Source: Motacilla alba alba (Eukaryota > Chordata > Aves > Passeriformes > Motacillidae). Taken from it: 64,000 nt of DNA. Shown one piece after another: positions 11,183 to 24,258 of the stretch. The stretch spans positions 93,398,429 to 93,462,428 of the forward strand of contig NC_052017.1 in NCBI RefSeq assembly GCF_015832195.1. The letters run 5' to 3'. A program made the translations under genes and the position numbers. Below the pieces are notes generated by a model. It was not told the origin of the DNA, searched no databases, and worked only from the letters and a program-made list of their open reading frames with translations. Position 1 is the first letter of the stretch; every line of letters begins with the position of its first letter.

Positions 11183-12999
11183 GCCTTGAAAAATAATTGT
11201 CCCAGAACTAGTTAAATAGCAGGAAAGCCTAAGCAACAGCTAAAGGGCCTCTATTCTTTGTAATCTTGTACCTTGCACCTTGTCAGCAACACCTGTAAAG
11301 AGCTGGTGTAAAATGGCAGCATGCAGCTCTGCTAGTACTTTACACTCCTTTTGCACAGAGTGAACAGACTACACAAGGTGCAAGGCCCAAAGGCCTGTGT
11401 TTCTGCCCATTTGGGATATGCTCTTTGCATCAAATCTTGAGATTTCTTCCTTTTATTAAAGTAAACCCAAAGGGGTCCCCTAGAGGCATAGCCAATATTC
11501 ACTCCTTGTGGGCACACAAATCCAGGATTAGCCTGTGGCTGTTCCCAGGGAAAGTGTTTGCTAGTGAAGTCTGAGCTAGTGTTAGGCAGGTACTGTAATG
11601 TAGAAGACCTGCTCTGGGTGTTTATTAATCTGAATTAGATGAATGGAATGCCTCTAGAATGCCTATTTGTGTACCCCCAGAGTGTAAAACTCCATGGTGC
11701 TTGAGTCCTTAGATACGCTGTTTATCTGAAAATGACTTTTCTTTCACATTACTGTGAATCCTCCCACAAGTCAGGAGGATCTGACACTGAAACTATTCTC
11801 TGCTGATTTCTCCCAGCTAACACACAGAAGCACTGTGGATGGGAGACCTTCCAAATTGCCAATTCCCTAAAAGTCACATTTTCTTAAATGCCAGAGTTTC
11901 ACTTTCACTAGGCGAAGCAGAGGAGAAGACTGGTAAAGGAATAATTATTAAAGCTAGATCTGAAATTATTCCAAGTCTGCGAATCTGCTTCCTTGCAGGA
12001 AGACAGTGCTGAATCCCTAGCACTTTCTATGGCTTGCTTCTTTGCAGAGGTCCTCTAATGGTAAATTGAAGCAAATCAAAAGCCCACCAGCAAAACTCAC
12101 CTGAATTCCAATGCCTACACCTGATTTTGAATCCCAGTCCAGATTTAAAGAAGATAAAAGAGGTCTGTCCATGTACAAAAATATCCTTAGATGGCTAAAA
12201 ATAACCAAAAAGCACTTGAATAAATTCTCATTAATAAATCAAAATTTATCATCTGGCTTTTCTGACACTCTTATGATGAAAGATGCAAGGTGTAGATATT
12301 ACAGAAACACAGATGTCTGTCATAACTAATAGAAATTATTAATATTTTAATTAATGTGTCTTACACCTAGAGGGTCTAACTGAGATATGAGTCCCACTCC
12401 TTGTGCATGCAGTCAGACACTGCAGTCTACCACATAAGTAGAGAATAAAGGCAAATAGGCAGGACCAGCAGGAAAAAAAAAAAAAAAAGCAAGGCACAGA
12501 GCAGGATCAATCTTGGGTGTTTTCAGAGGACCTTTTTCAGAGAAACTGGAATTATCCTTGATTTTCTAAGGACGATCGAGAGCCTACCTTTTTCATCTTA
12601 TTGAAAACCTCAGCCTGATGGACTTCTCTGAGGCCACACGGGAAACCCATGGATAGGGGCAAAACATGTCCAGGCACAGCAGCCCAATGCAAATCTCTAG
12701 AATGCTTTTGCACAGAAATAGCATTTCTTCATACAAAGAGCTGTGTTTGGGCTCATGTAGCTTAGATTAAAGAGCAGTGAATAAACATCTATCTTTGTTA
12801 CCACCACAACCATGAATTTTAAGGGTTAGTCATCCCCGAGACCTGGAATGGCTCATTCATGTGAGACAGAAATATTTCATTTAGCCTCACACTCCTGGAA
12901 GGCTGACACTCCTGGGCAATGAAGCTCCTTTTTTACCTTTCTTTTCTTTCTCGGTGAGTGATCTTGACTGCATTTTCACCAAAACAGAGATGCAATATC
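11183..12999. other. Non-coding stretch
   Basis: No gene seen. Open frames are at most 72 codons. It contains an A16 run at 12473-12488. I found no transposon signature. Confidence 0.65.
12473..12488. repeat. Poly-A run (16)
   Basis: Uninterrupted A16 following GACCAGCAGG. No upstream processed-gene sequence was recognised that would make it a retrocopy tail. Confidence 0.95.
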
Positions 13000-13345
13000 T
13001 CACAAAGTGGTGCACTGCATGTTTCTGCCGGCATTCATTGGCTGTGCCTCGTGTGTAGGGCAAAGGCTTAGCCTCTAAGATTTGTTGGCAGCCTCCTGCT
13101 CTTTGTTCTTCAGAATGTGAAAATAGTGTAAATAGCAGCATCTGCAATTGCTCCTGCTGCTCTGACTGCCAGCCAAGTCAGATCCCCCTCCCCTCAGAGA
13201 GCAGTCCACATGCTGCACACAGGACTGGACCGGGGAGGAATTATATGCGGTGAGAGTGCAGCCTCAGGAGTGCTGTGAAGAATACGGGCCATCAGACAGG
13301 AAGGCAGATAGACTGCCTCCGAGTTCGGCTATTCCCAAATGAAAT
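13000..13345. promoter_or_regulatory. Candidate regulatory block
   Basis: GC-richer than its surroundings with several CpGs, a CATTGGCTG CCAAT-type word near 13036, a CTTTGTTC SOX-type word near 13101, and repeated CTGCTG/CAGC words. It lies in an otherwise AT-rich region and shows no transposon signature. A minus-strand frame (12887-13147, 86 codons) lacks recognisable features. Possible conserved enhancer; not tested by alignment. Confidence 0.2.
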
Positions 13346-15289
13346 TTAAAAAAAATCTCTTCCCCACATCATGAGTCTTATATATTTTTTTAGGATTTTT
13401 GTGTCTAAATCTATCTTGCTACCAAAAATGTTTTAAAGAAAGGGAGAGAATAATTCACTCACTGTTTCTCTTGTGCAAGCAGAGCTCTATTCCAAGAGCA
13501 ACCAACCTTTCTGTCATGATCCTATACCTTCCTGTACAGATTCTTACACTGAACCCATCATGACACTTCGGAGATTTCAGCAGCTGGGCTCAGGTTCACT
13601 GTTTTTCTGTTTATATAGCGGTTTCAAGCAATTTTTAATGTGCATGTGGAAATGAAGTTTTAGAAATGCTGAAAAGTGATTAGTGATTTTTTCCACCATA
13701 TACATAACATGCATACATGCATGCTATGCACTGTATATATCTGTCACAATAGACTATTTTTTCCTCTCCAACTCAGGTTGAAAAGACACTTTAGCCCCTT
13801 TTCATGTGAAAGGCATTCAAAAATACCTGTTTGTCCATTTGAAATCTGCAAAAGAGGTGGAACAGTGTGTAGGCAGAGAGAAACGTTCATTTACGGTTCA
13901 CAACAAGGGAAGCTGGCAAAGAGCCCTGGAGTGAAATGCGCGTCCCAGAGAGATGCTGTTGATGGAAGGGTTCTGCAAGCTTCTTTCTAGCCAGCCCTAT
14001 CAGACAGTGCCACCCCAAAAGCAAACCCTTATCATGCAAAAAACGGCATGTCAAGGTCAGTGATATAAATGAATTGTCAAAGCATCTCATAGGCAGGCAG
14101 CTGGCTAGACTCATTGTCAGCTGATGGCAAGATTAAAGCCGTAAAGTCTGTAAAAGGATTCAAGTTCTTCCTTGGCTACACAGCAGTTGTCCTGGGTTGA
14201 TGCTCTATCATGAGGTTCTTATTTTGCAAGCAGAAAGTTCTTATTTTTAAGAAAGACATTAGCTATCTTTTTAAATTTTGTTTATAACCTCTCTTCCTCT
14301 CTCTCTTAATACAATCTTTCAACTCTAAACCAGCAGCATAGCAACCACGGTCCCGTCTATCTTCAGAGACCTGAGCTTCTTTGTGAGCCCACCTTAACAC
14401 CAAGATTCATGGCTTTTAACGACATTTTACTCTCCTGTATTTATTTTTTCACTTGCATCATTCCAACACATGCCAACCTCTAGCACATAAAATGCTTGGC
14501 TCAGAGGAACAGACGTATACAGCTGCACTGTAATTGTATAAAAAAAAGCCCGCTAATAACTCTTCAGTGCATTCAAAAACTCTGCTCTTTGCAGAAGTCT
14601 GGGCAGATTGGCACACGGTGCAGAGGCATAGATTACACAGTACTTAATGGCTAAAACTGGAGTGCTAATATAGCCCAAATACACTCACTTTACATTAAAG
14701 AAAATGAGACTTTTTCTTCTTCCTCACAACAAGTGGATTTTAACCCAACAACACTAGAATATTTGGGGAAAGCCAAGTGTGCACACTGCAGAGAGGACTG
14801 CAGTGGGACCGTAAACCTAAGAGCTATGTTCTTTTAGCAAGAGGGAAGGACCACCCTATAGGAGAAACGGCCAGTCAAAACACCTCAGATTTTTAATGCC
14901 AGTCACTCATGCATGAGTTACAGACCAGTCGTTCCTTGTGGAAATTATCTACACAGGAGTTTTGAACAGTGAGTCCATTTTCAGGAAATTTTGAACTGCT
15001 CTTTGGAAAAAAAAAAGGACAAAAATGCATTAAAAAGATATTTTCTTTCAAATTATCCTTAGTGTCTTCCTGTGTGCAGTTTGAAGATAGCTTTTCAATG
15101 TTAAATCTGCACAGACTATGCTATAAGATTTTCTCTGGTTTAAGTGAGTGAAAAACGGAAAATCATATTGAAAAGTAGTGTTCTTATTTGTACAAAGATT
15201 ATCACATTTGCAGTACAGATCTAACATTCACAAAGGCAGGCAGAATGGCACATGCTGTGAGCATACCACTCCGGCTTAAAAGCTTTAAT
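13346..15289. other. Non-coding stretch
   Basis: No gene seen. 13700-13735 has a CATGCATACATGCATGC-type patch. A direct repeat of GTTCTTATTTT occurs at about 14215 and 14239. 14400-14700 is motif-rich (TAAT cores, GCCCGCTAATAACT) and could be conserved. A 14-bp perfect palindrome with half-site ACTCATG lies at 14905-14918. The longest frame is 104 codons (13676-13990) and is not recognised. Confidence 0.6.
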
Positions 15290-15412
15290 TCAGGAAAGTT
15301 GCTCTATTGAGGAAAAAGGAACGTAAGCACTTGCCTAACAAGGAGTGTTAAAACTGCTTTCCTAAATATGGATAGATTGGAGCATGCACTTAAGTGGTTT
15401 CCCACACCAAGG
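15290..15412. repeat. Possible diverged palindromic DNA-transposon remnant
   Basis: The left side has ATTCAGGAAAG and then TAAGCACTTGCCTAAC. The right side has GCATGCACTTAAGTGG. These recall the terminal words (TTCAGCAAAGCACTTAAGCA and its reverse) of the old amniote repeat better preserved at 53.7-54.2 kb. The match is patchy and may be chance. Confidence 0.25.
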
Positions 15413-16019
15413 GATTACACCTCCAACAATTACACGAATTAATTTTGAATCTAATTCAGGGAAACAGGACTGTGCCTGCTCCTCTGGATATGCACTCCTT
15501 TTTCAGCCACACATGGCCTTTGCCATGAGCTGTGTGTTCAGTGGCCGTTCGACCCCCTGAAGGACCAGGCTGGGACTGGTCCCTGCATGGGCTGATAACC
15601 TGGATGCAGCTGCCACACACCATAAGTGCACTGGTGTGATCAGTAAAATCACTAAGCCATAACCTACCCTGCAAACTGCAGCAGGGTGAACCAGGGAAGG
15701 CTTTTGAAGAAATACCTAACAACTCTCCTAAAGCTGTAACTGTAGCCTCAGTTTTTCCCATGTGCTGGAAAGTTGGAGATGCAGAGGAACCTTCTTCAAG
15801 TTGTCCAAGGCTTACTAAGGGAAAGGGGACCTACAGCCTTGGAGACAGCGAAGGTGTCTATTTCTACTGTGGAGAACCTTTTCTTTAGCTGGCTTGAAGC
15901 TGGGGCAGTGCAGATATACTGGTTGCACCCAAGGATGTTAACCACAACAGAGGATTAAATAAAACATATATATGTAATGAAAAACAGAGTACATAAGAAA
16001 AAAGGAAAAAAAAGGAATA

Positions 16020-16043
16020 AATATATATATACATACACACACA
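16020..16043. repeat. (AT)n(AC)n microsatellite
   Basis: ATATATATATAT runs into ACATACACACACAC. Compound dinucleotide repeat next to an A-rich patch at 15996-16019. Confidence 0.9.
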
Positions 16044-18877
16044 AAGATTCAAAGCATTTTTTGTCCCTATTGACAATTAACATATTGGCTGAGAATATAT
16101 TTTCCTGTAGCTTTTGGATTTCTCTAACATTTTCAAATATTTAGGGCACAGTCTGGAAACCAAGCTGACAGACACCACCCTTGAGCGATACTGGTTTGCC
16201 ACTGACCTCGTGCACCAGTCAAAAAGAATAGCCTGCTTCATCTTTTACCCTGGCACGTGACTTCAGAAAAATCAAACAAGACTTCCTCATTACACTTATT
16301 AAATTTGAGTATGGCTTGTTATTAATTGACTGAGGTAAAACAAAACCCTCTCACTGTAAAACATAATTATTTAAGTGAAAGTGCTGATGACTTCGAATGC
16401 CATGTTATAGCACATAAATGCTGAAATGAAAGATAGTAACACCTCCTTTTGGACTTATTGCACTGAATTCAGTGCATTTGTTATGACCAGAAAAGTGAGA
16501 CTCGAGAGGAATGCTGGATATGGGTGCTGTGTTTTACCAGTCACCAGATGCCAAGGCTATTCCTACCCCTATGGAAACAGGCCACCAATGAGCTACAGCA
16601 ATAGAGAAAGCCTTCCAGGTCCATGCCTATGACTAATAAAAGAGCAAATCAAAGTATTTACTTCTTATGTAGGAGCAGCACAGGAAGATATGCTTTACAT
16701 TTGTTCCCAAAGATGTCTGTAGCTGGGTGGGGTTCTTGCAGTATCTTTCTTTCTCAAGCAGTTACCAGTTTTCTGGTGTACTTTAATTTGGAGGGGGAAA
16801 GGGCTTCCTATTAGTAAATAATTCATCTATCATACTTGTATCTTAGATTTATGAAGTGACTTTGCTTCACCAATGCAAAGAGCATTGCAAATGACTGGCT
16901 AGTTCATCCCTTCTGATTTTTTGCTACAGAAGAGAAGGTTCAAATAGTCCAGAAATCTGTCAGAGGAGGAGGGAGCCGAGTGTGGCACTGTCATCCTCCC
17001 CTTTGCCTGTAGCTCAAAGCATGGCTGTATGAATTCTGCCTGACTGGAGGTCCACTGAGATTTGGGGCTGAGAAGGAGCTCAAGTGAAATGTGTGTTCTG
17101 GGCAGTCATGAACCCAGGAGGAGCAACATTATATGTGGCATAAATGTCTGACAAACCCACATGGGAATAGGCATGGAAGCAATGACTTGGCTTAATCAAT
17201 AGCAGCTGCTAGATTCACTTTTATGGTATTGTATCTCATGAGGGCATGAGGTGTTTTGGTGTGTAATGGGTCCTACAGGATTTGTGGCAAGCAGTGTTGT
17301 TTGGGGGAAACGTTGTAAAGGGTCTCAGCCCTTCTCCAAATGCATCAAAAATTTGTGGGGTTTTACTGGAGTCTCCTAATGTTGATATCCTCATAACTTT
17401 TTGTGTCTGAGGTGGAGGTTCCCAAGTTAAATGACCAATGACTAATGATGAGCATTGTGCAGCCTCACCTTTGTGCACCTTCTTTGCAAGGCAGAGTTAA
17501 ACCCCTAAATTATGCATTTAGGCTCCCCTTCAAAATCAGAAAAGTCTGCTGCCTGAGAGTGCCTTGTCACAAGCTGACATGCTGAGCCAGGAACCAGTAG
17601 GAAATGGTTTATCCGGTTACTCTGGAAGGATTAATTATGACGGTGACTAGTCCCCAGGTCTCCTTTTTATCCTGCCAAATGCTTTAACCAAGGGTTAGAG
17701 AAGCACTGACATTTTCCCCCCATTCTTTGTTTATTCAATGCCCTTTTCACCTTCTTTTGGTGGTGAACACCACCTCCCCAGCCAGGCCTCCTCTGCAGGA
17801 GGGTATTTGAGCTGGAGTCAGCCCCGTGACAGAATGTGAGCCCATGTGCTCCAACCCCCAAGCTGGGGGACAGACCTTTGCTTGTAGGAGAGGTGGCTGA
17901 GGGAGGGGGAGGAGAAACAGCTCCTGTTTCCAGGAGGCTCTGAATGGACACACGTATATTAGGTATGCTTGGAACATGCGCTGGAACAGTAAAACTTTTC
18001 CACAGAAGCCATATATCATAGCCTGAAGACATGCCCTAACAAAAATTCACTTGCAGAAAGCTGGTAGGGTCTTGCTTTGCACAAGTGTTCATGCCCCTTT
18101 CCTTCTTTATATTCTGCATGGTACAGAAAGGTGCAGCCAGAAAGGACATCAAGAGATTTTTGGGGTTTTTTTCCTGACCTGACATGGCCACACATAGGAG
18201 ATTATTTCCTTTTTAAGCTCTTCCTACGTTAAACACATGGGCACTTGCCTTTCCTGTGCTGCTCTTGGAGATTACTGTGGTGGATCCTGCTTGTGACAGA
18301 ATGGAGCTTGACAATAAACAAAGAAATGGCAACCTAAGCAAAGGGGATTTCACTGTGAGCTTGTGCCTATATTGACAATATTCACTGTCCAATCCCTCAC
18401 CGATACACCTCATTCACTTCCATGACACAAAACGTGTGCTTTCATTTTAACCCTAAAGGGATGTAACCCACATACTCAGAGAAGAGCACTTCCTGAGTGG
18501 AGCTTGGATATATGCTCACCACTTCTCCACGAGCTCTATGGAGCTCCAGGCTGGAGCTACCCTTGTGGAGGGCTGAGGGAAGCACTAGGGAATGAGTGAC
18601 CTGAGCATGATAACAAGTAAATCATCTGTGTGATGTATTACCTATGAGTTCAGCTGATACCAGCTACCCTTGCTACCCAGAGCAACAGTTTCCTCCCCAG
18701 CAACAGATCTCCATTCAGCACAGACCTCTTCAAATGTTGGCAGCATTGACACTGAGGCTCAAGAACACCTGGGCACATTCCTGATGGGAAAGTGCTATTA
18801 GATCTGTCACAGTAATGTCTGGTGCATCCAGAACACTCACGTGTCAGCACCAAAATTACACTGTCCCCCTCTCCTTA

Positions 18878-18905
18878 TTTTTTTTTCCTTTTTTTTTTTT
18901 TTTTT
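18878..18905. repeat. Long poly-T/pyrimidine tract
   Basis: T-rich run with one CC interruption, ending TTTTTCAG. It mimics a perfect 3' splice site but is followed almost at once by a stop codon in one frame and by no supportable exon, so it is called a simple repeat. Confidence 0.9.
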
Positions 18906-19188
18906 CAGTAGAGGAAGATCATCCAGAATCAACCCAGTAAAAAGAATTGTCATAAAATCTCACACCATTGACTTGTAAATGGAATTGAATCTGTGGAGTC
19001 TACATAATGATCCTATCAAAAAAGGAAAGAGCTATCACATTCATATAACAGATGAGATATGAAATGACTACTATGGCAGATGAACACCCCAGAGGTATTT
19101 TGCTTTATTCTACTCACTGCGTTTATATCTCCAGTTTCTCTAATTTTAGTTATTTTTTTTCCTCAGGTCTCAAGACAAGAACAGAAAT

Positions 19189-19238
19189 ACTTTCTTTTCT
19201 TTCTTTCTTTCCTTCTTTCCTTTTTCCCTTTTTTTTAA
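19189..19238. repeat. (CTTT)n-like pyrimidine tract
   Basis: About 50 bases of C/T with CTTT and CCTT units, for example TTTCTTTCTTTCCTTC. All pyrimidine on this strand, so it could form unusual (triplex-type) structure. Simple repeat. Confidence 0.9.
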
Positions 19239-19344
19239 CAAATAACCTCATACAGAAGTCAATAATATAAATACTTATGTTTCCAAGGTCAGTGCTGGGG
19301 CTTTATTAAAACTGATTTTTCACAATGCATTTCTCTGCCATTGC

Positions 19345-19359
19345 TTCTGCTGCTGCTGC
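19345..19359. repeat. Short (CTG)n run
   Basis: TTCTGCTGCTGCTGCTA: four consecutive CTG/TGC triplets. Short, outside any supportable coding frame. Confidence 0.8.
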
Positions 19360-19599
19360 TAGAAACCTTCCAGTCATTTCCCCTTCCCTATAATCATCAT
19401 TTGGGTTGCTGAGAAGTTAAAGTACTTGCAGAAGACAGGGGCCAAGTAGTGACAGGCTCACCTTCCTCACTAAAGAAATTGCCCTGCTTAGGAAAATCAG
19501 ATGCGAAGCCCTCCTCCCTCCCCTTCTAACCCTCACACATTCCTTTACATCTCTTACCTCCATCCCTTTCCCCCTTCTCCCCTGGCCCGCTCTGCTCAG

Positions 19600-19870
19600 C
19601 ATTTTGATTAGTGACTACTTAAAATAATCAGAACAGCCACTTAACTGGCAGTCTCACACTCGCACCTGAAGCTAAAACACAGTGTCATAAAAATGAAAAG
19701 TCATCAGAATCGCAAAGACTGCTGTTTGCATGCAGCTGCCAGAAGAATATATTCATACAGCAGTGATTGTGCAGCGCTGCTGTTAGTCAGCACGGGCTGG
19801 ATTAGTACACAGACCCTTCTATCACTGCCCTCCAGGGATTCACACCCTGGGTTTAATTAGGGTTTGTGCC
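19600..19870. promoter_or_regulatory. Candidate conserved regulatory block
   Basis: Dense in typical enhancer words: GATTAG, AATAATCAG, TTTGCATGCAGCTG near 19726, the 10-bp palindrome GCAGCGCTGC at 19771-19780 and TTTAATTAGG near 19852. It keeps CpG dinucleotides in a CpG-poor setting and shows no repeat signature. No open frame covers it. Inference from composition only. Confidence 0.25.
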
Positions 19871-21343
19871 TGGTTTTGCTTCAGAGAGACGCTGAGTTAA
19901 GTGCAGCCCCAGTGTATTGTGCTGGACGACCTCTGTCTATATGGAACACGCTCCTGCTGTGGCATACACAGCACACATGCAAACCCCTCACACACATTCT
20001 CCTGCTCCTTTTCTGTACATTATTGCCAATATTGCAGCGCACAAGCTGGAGGGTACCATTTAAACCCTGTGTTTTGTACTTATTAAACACTGCTGGCCAC
20101 GGGGAATGAAATGAGCCAGGGCTTATTCCTAGGAAGGGTTGTTGTGGCACTCTTTAATTGTATAGAACAATATCATCCAATGTGATATAACGAAGATCTA
20201 TGGAGAAAACCAGCCTTTTCCCTTGAAGACAATGCCAATGTTTTTTAATTTTTATTTCATTCACTGACAGGTTGAGAGATAAAAAGCACAGTGTGACCTT
20301 CTACCATATTCTACATACCACATTAAGCCCTATGCTCATGTGTATCCTCTATGAGCATATTATCAGTAAACAAGGTAAAGAGTGGACAGCAAACAAAGAG
20401 AACAAGACTTTGAGAGTTAAAACTGTTGCTAAATCAATCCGTCATGTCTCTTTCCCTTTACAAAAAGGAAGGGAAATGGTCCAAACTGTGCCCACAGCAT
20501 AGATAGCAACCTTTGAATTACAGAGTGGTACTGAAAGTGTAGTGCATCTAACCTTAATCTTATTTAAAGTTTTTTATTCTCTGTCATTGTTTTGGTTTAA
20601 AAGGCCCTCAAGGAAGTTTTTGAAATGTGTATTAGCTATCTGAAAGAGCAGTTGCCTCCTATATAAATAAGTACTTAGAAACTATCCCAAAGTCCCTTGT
20701 TGTGAATGGAATTTTTTCCATTGATTTTGGTGAGCTTGGATAAGACCTTTAGGCAGTTGCCTAAAAGGAACAGTTTTGCTAACTTTATATCTTCAACTGA
20801 GATTGAATAGAAATAGAGACAAATTATGAAAGCTGTGCAAAATCAGAACAAGTAGAGTGACCTGTGTTATTATAACTTGCTTCCCTTGAGCTGGGTTTGT
20901 CTCACCTTCTTTGGTATTTGCTTACAGTGGGTAAGAGAGATGTAGGCTTTGTGCAGAGCAGTGCTGCACAGAAAAGCACAGCACAGCAGGAAGCTGGGGA
21001 TAGAAAACAGACAAAATGCCAGCCACTAAAACTAGTACTGAGCATGGGTTTGCTGTGAAGGGTAGCCTACACTGATTTTACTGATTTAGTCATATAGAAA
21101 AATTTTCCATCTTTGTCCCCATTTTTTGTATTGACCACTGTTGCCTGCATGATTTTGTTGAACCTCAAATCCTTCTCTTTTCAGTGATTTCCTTCTTACC
21201 TATATCCCTGAGTGAGCCTTGTTGAAGAGAAATAGAGAGAAGAAAGCAGAAAAATGGCACATTTGAGCGGGTGCGAGGGAGGGAAAAGGCTAGAATGGAA
21301 GAAGGTATGAGTTAATCAAGTACAACCAAGGAAAAAACATGAA

Positions 21344-21378
21344 AATTCTTGCTTGCTTATAAGCAAGATCCAAGAATT
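21344..21378. repeat. Near-perfect 35-bp palindrome (hairpin/cruciform)
   Basis: Outer arms AATTCTTG (21344-21351) and CAAGAATT (21371-21378) flank a perfect 16-bp palindrome CTTGCTTATAAGCAAG (21352-21367). A 3-base bulge (21368-21370) lies on the right. Together that is 16 paired positions with no loop. No known family is recognised. Confidence 0.9.
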
Positions 21379-24245
21379 ACCAAAATCACAAATAAGAAGT
21401 TTGACTATGAGACTAAAGCTAAATTCAAATCCAGTTAAAGACTGGGGAAAAAAAATCCTAAAGATCCCCACTCTTGCAAGGTTGAGAAGATGACTCTAAG
21501 GTCTGAAAACAAGACTAATGAAGCAGAAAGGAAGCATAGCACACCTTGTTTAAAGAAGGAATGAGGTTTAAAACCTGGTTTTGAATTTTAATGGCTCCCA
21601 ACCTCCCTCCCGATCAGATGAGAGAGAGAAGCAGAGCACAAGGCTCCATTACTTTTTCTCCAGCAAATTTGGTATCTGCTTACTACTGACTGCAGCCTTC
21701 ACCCACCCCTTCATCTAGCTTTCACAGAGGACATCCTGGATTCCCTTCCTCGTACCACAGCCCCAAAGAGCAGTGGCCTCCCAAGCCTGCACCAGCTGAG
21801 CTGGCAGCACCTGTGCAGCAGGTGGTGGCCATGCCCCTTACAACCTTCTGCCCCGGGGAAGCAAAGGGAAACCCACCATGACAGGGCTCCCGGGAGGTGG
21901 AAGCTGTTGAGCCAGATTATAGAAGCACCAGGGGACTTGTAGAGCATTTATTGGCATTTAAATACATATTTAGGGACTGTTCTGCACATGCAGTGTTTAA
22001 TTTCCACACCTGGTTATTTGCTGTTATTGAATTCTGTGATTAAGCATCTTAAACCCCTCATTTTTATAAGAGTCCATGCACATGAATATCACTGCAAGAC
22101 CAAGACTTTGTCACTTTGGCTCATGAGAGGGAGCCCAGGCCCCAGTAGATGGGAACCCCTTCTCACAGGCATGTAGACCTGCTCACTCAGCCTGTACTGC
22201 AGCATCAGAGACTGAGACTTGTGTCCACCTTTCTCCTGCTGTCAGACTTTGGCAGATGTTGTTGTCTGACCCAATTCCCAAGGACAATGGGGGATTCCTG
22301 CCTTCTTCTTAGAGGTGCAACTGGCCCTTGTTGGACATATTTAATAACCCCAATATTTGTTAATTTCAAATTTTTATGAAAAAAGTTTTTTTCCTTCGTG
22401 GGAGATCCATATTAAATTAATATGTGTTGCAAGATATTTTTCTGATGTAGAAGACCTAATTCTTCATTGACCTGCACCTTGTAACCAGTCTGCAGCTACA
22501 GGGGTTAATATTTTTTATTAGGCACAGAGGAGGTAAGTCCAATATAAAGACTAACTAAGGTCTCCTCCACACCTATCTCTTTCATACAGGAACATGGAAA
22601 TACTAGGAGACTTTTGATTTGGGTTTTTACAAGTTAAATGACCCCCCCAAAAGGGTGATAAAATGGCCCAATAAAAAACAGTGACTCCAGCTCTTTAAAA
22701 GGGGAATTTTACCATTTATACTCCAACCAGATCTTCCTACCGCTGCAACGGGGCCTGCAGGTTCCTGTCTTTGTCATGCCGATGGTGTCTCCAAGCATGG
22801 TGTTCCAAGCAGAATTGCCTCATCCTAACTCATTCAGAGGCCCTTCCAGTGAGTCAGAAGCACGAAGACGCTGGCTGATGTCTCTAGTCTTCCTGCCTCT
22901 TCCCCAGCCGCTCAGCAGGGTTCAGGTTCCTCAGCCTCTGGCTGAGTTGTGGACAGTGCTGGTTGTGCATATGGAGGTGCAGTGGGGAGACCCACCAGAG
23001 TGGGGAGAGCAAAGGGTGATATGCTTTGTCATCTTGCAACAGTCACTAGGTTCTTTTCCTTCTGCTGTTATAAGGTCTTGCTCACCTCCCACAGCTTAGA
23101 CCCAAACAGCATTTTATTTCCTCAATTGAATATAACCTGTAGGAAGCAGGTAAAGATTCAGGGAGCTGCTCACTCACAGTCATTCACTAGCATTGGGTTT
23201 TCAGTGCCTTCTCATGGGAGCACTTTTGAGAAGTCTTTCCACACGCTCACATTTAAAAGTGCTTTGCTCGTCAGAGAGGTTCAGGCAGAGCTGGTCTTAG
23301 CAGTAGTATTTTTGTCTGGAGGAAGAACTGCACCACAGCTAACAATAAGCACTTCTTCAAGAGCTAATTGAAGATAGAATGTATAACACCATCTGTAACC
23401 AGCCATCTGGTGATTCCCAATAACACTGCCTTGCACACCACAAGGAGGGGAGGAATTTATAGAATAGCAATCTAGTTTGAACAATCTGATTTGGATAAAA
23501 CGTGAGCCCCTCTTTGCCACCTCCTCAGCCATTATCCGTATTCAAACTGTGTGAAACCACAGCTCTTGGGGGGCTTTAAAAAAATTCTATAGGACTGTGA
23601 ATAATAATGATGATGATAATCAGAAATGTATTTATTAGTTACCTTTGAACTTTCAGATTCCAGCTGGACAAGATGCAGGAAACTAAGACCTCAGGAGAGT
23701 CTTTTTTCACAAAAATGACAGACCAGCTTTGCAATCCCAGGGGACAGTGCTAGCAGAGATAAGTATCTAAAGTTAGGAATGATTATCTGAGTTGAACTTA
23801 CAAACCTTCAGCTCACCATAATTCCCTATTCCTTCTCTTACTAATACATGAAGGCACTGTAAATTAATGACCATCAACCTGTCAGTTGTGAATCAACAAT
23901 ATATTTTACTCACAGGAATGCAAAATCAAAACAAATCCCCCTCAAACACCAGGAGTTTCTGATGTACTCTTGGAACACAAAAACATCTGACACTATTTCT
24001 GCCACATATCATTAGTGAAATTTGAACCTGTGCTGAATCCTCAAGCGGCCTTTTCTTTAAACTGTGCGAGAATTTTAGCAACTGCATTTGGTACCCCAGC
24101 AAACACAGGCAGAGACTGGTAATATGGACAGACCTCCACTTTGTCCAACACAAATGGCACCAACTATAATAAATATGAGGAGTGATTCCCAAACCGAAGA
24201 CTGGCAAATAGTTACCCAGCTGCTACAGAAATAGCAAGATAGATA

Positions 24246-24258
24246 TTTTTTTTTTTTT
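24246..24258. repeat. Poly-T run (13)
   Basis: Uninterrupted T13 between ATA and AAAG. Confidence 0.95.

Larger units (their letters stand above)
15413..19599. other. Non-coding stretch
   Basis: No gene seen. Contains the AT/AC microsatellite at 16020-16043, the poly-pyrimidine tract at 18878-18905, the CTTT tract at 19189-19238 and a short CTG run at 19345-19359. The 101-codon minus-strand frame (15456-15761) and the 121-codon minus-strand frame (17667-18032) lack recognisable domains; the latter overlaps another 90-codon frame on the same strand. 18520-18570 has clustered GAGCTC/GGAGCT words of no clear meaning. Confidence 0.65.

Noticed and set aside
18878..18910. Textbook-looking 3' splice site (long T tract then CAG)
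   Set aside because: Followed by TAG and by no open or conserved-looking exon; best explained as a poly-T tract.
20700..20753. AATGGAATTTTTTCCATT followed by GGATAAGACC, recalling an old repeat
   Set aside because: Short and diverged; the inverted arms are only 7 bp and mostly A/T.
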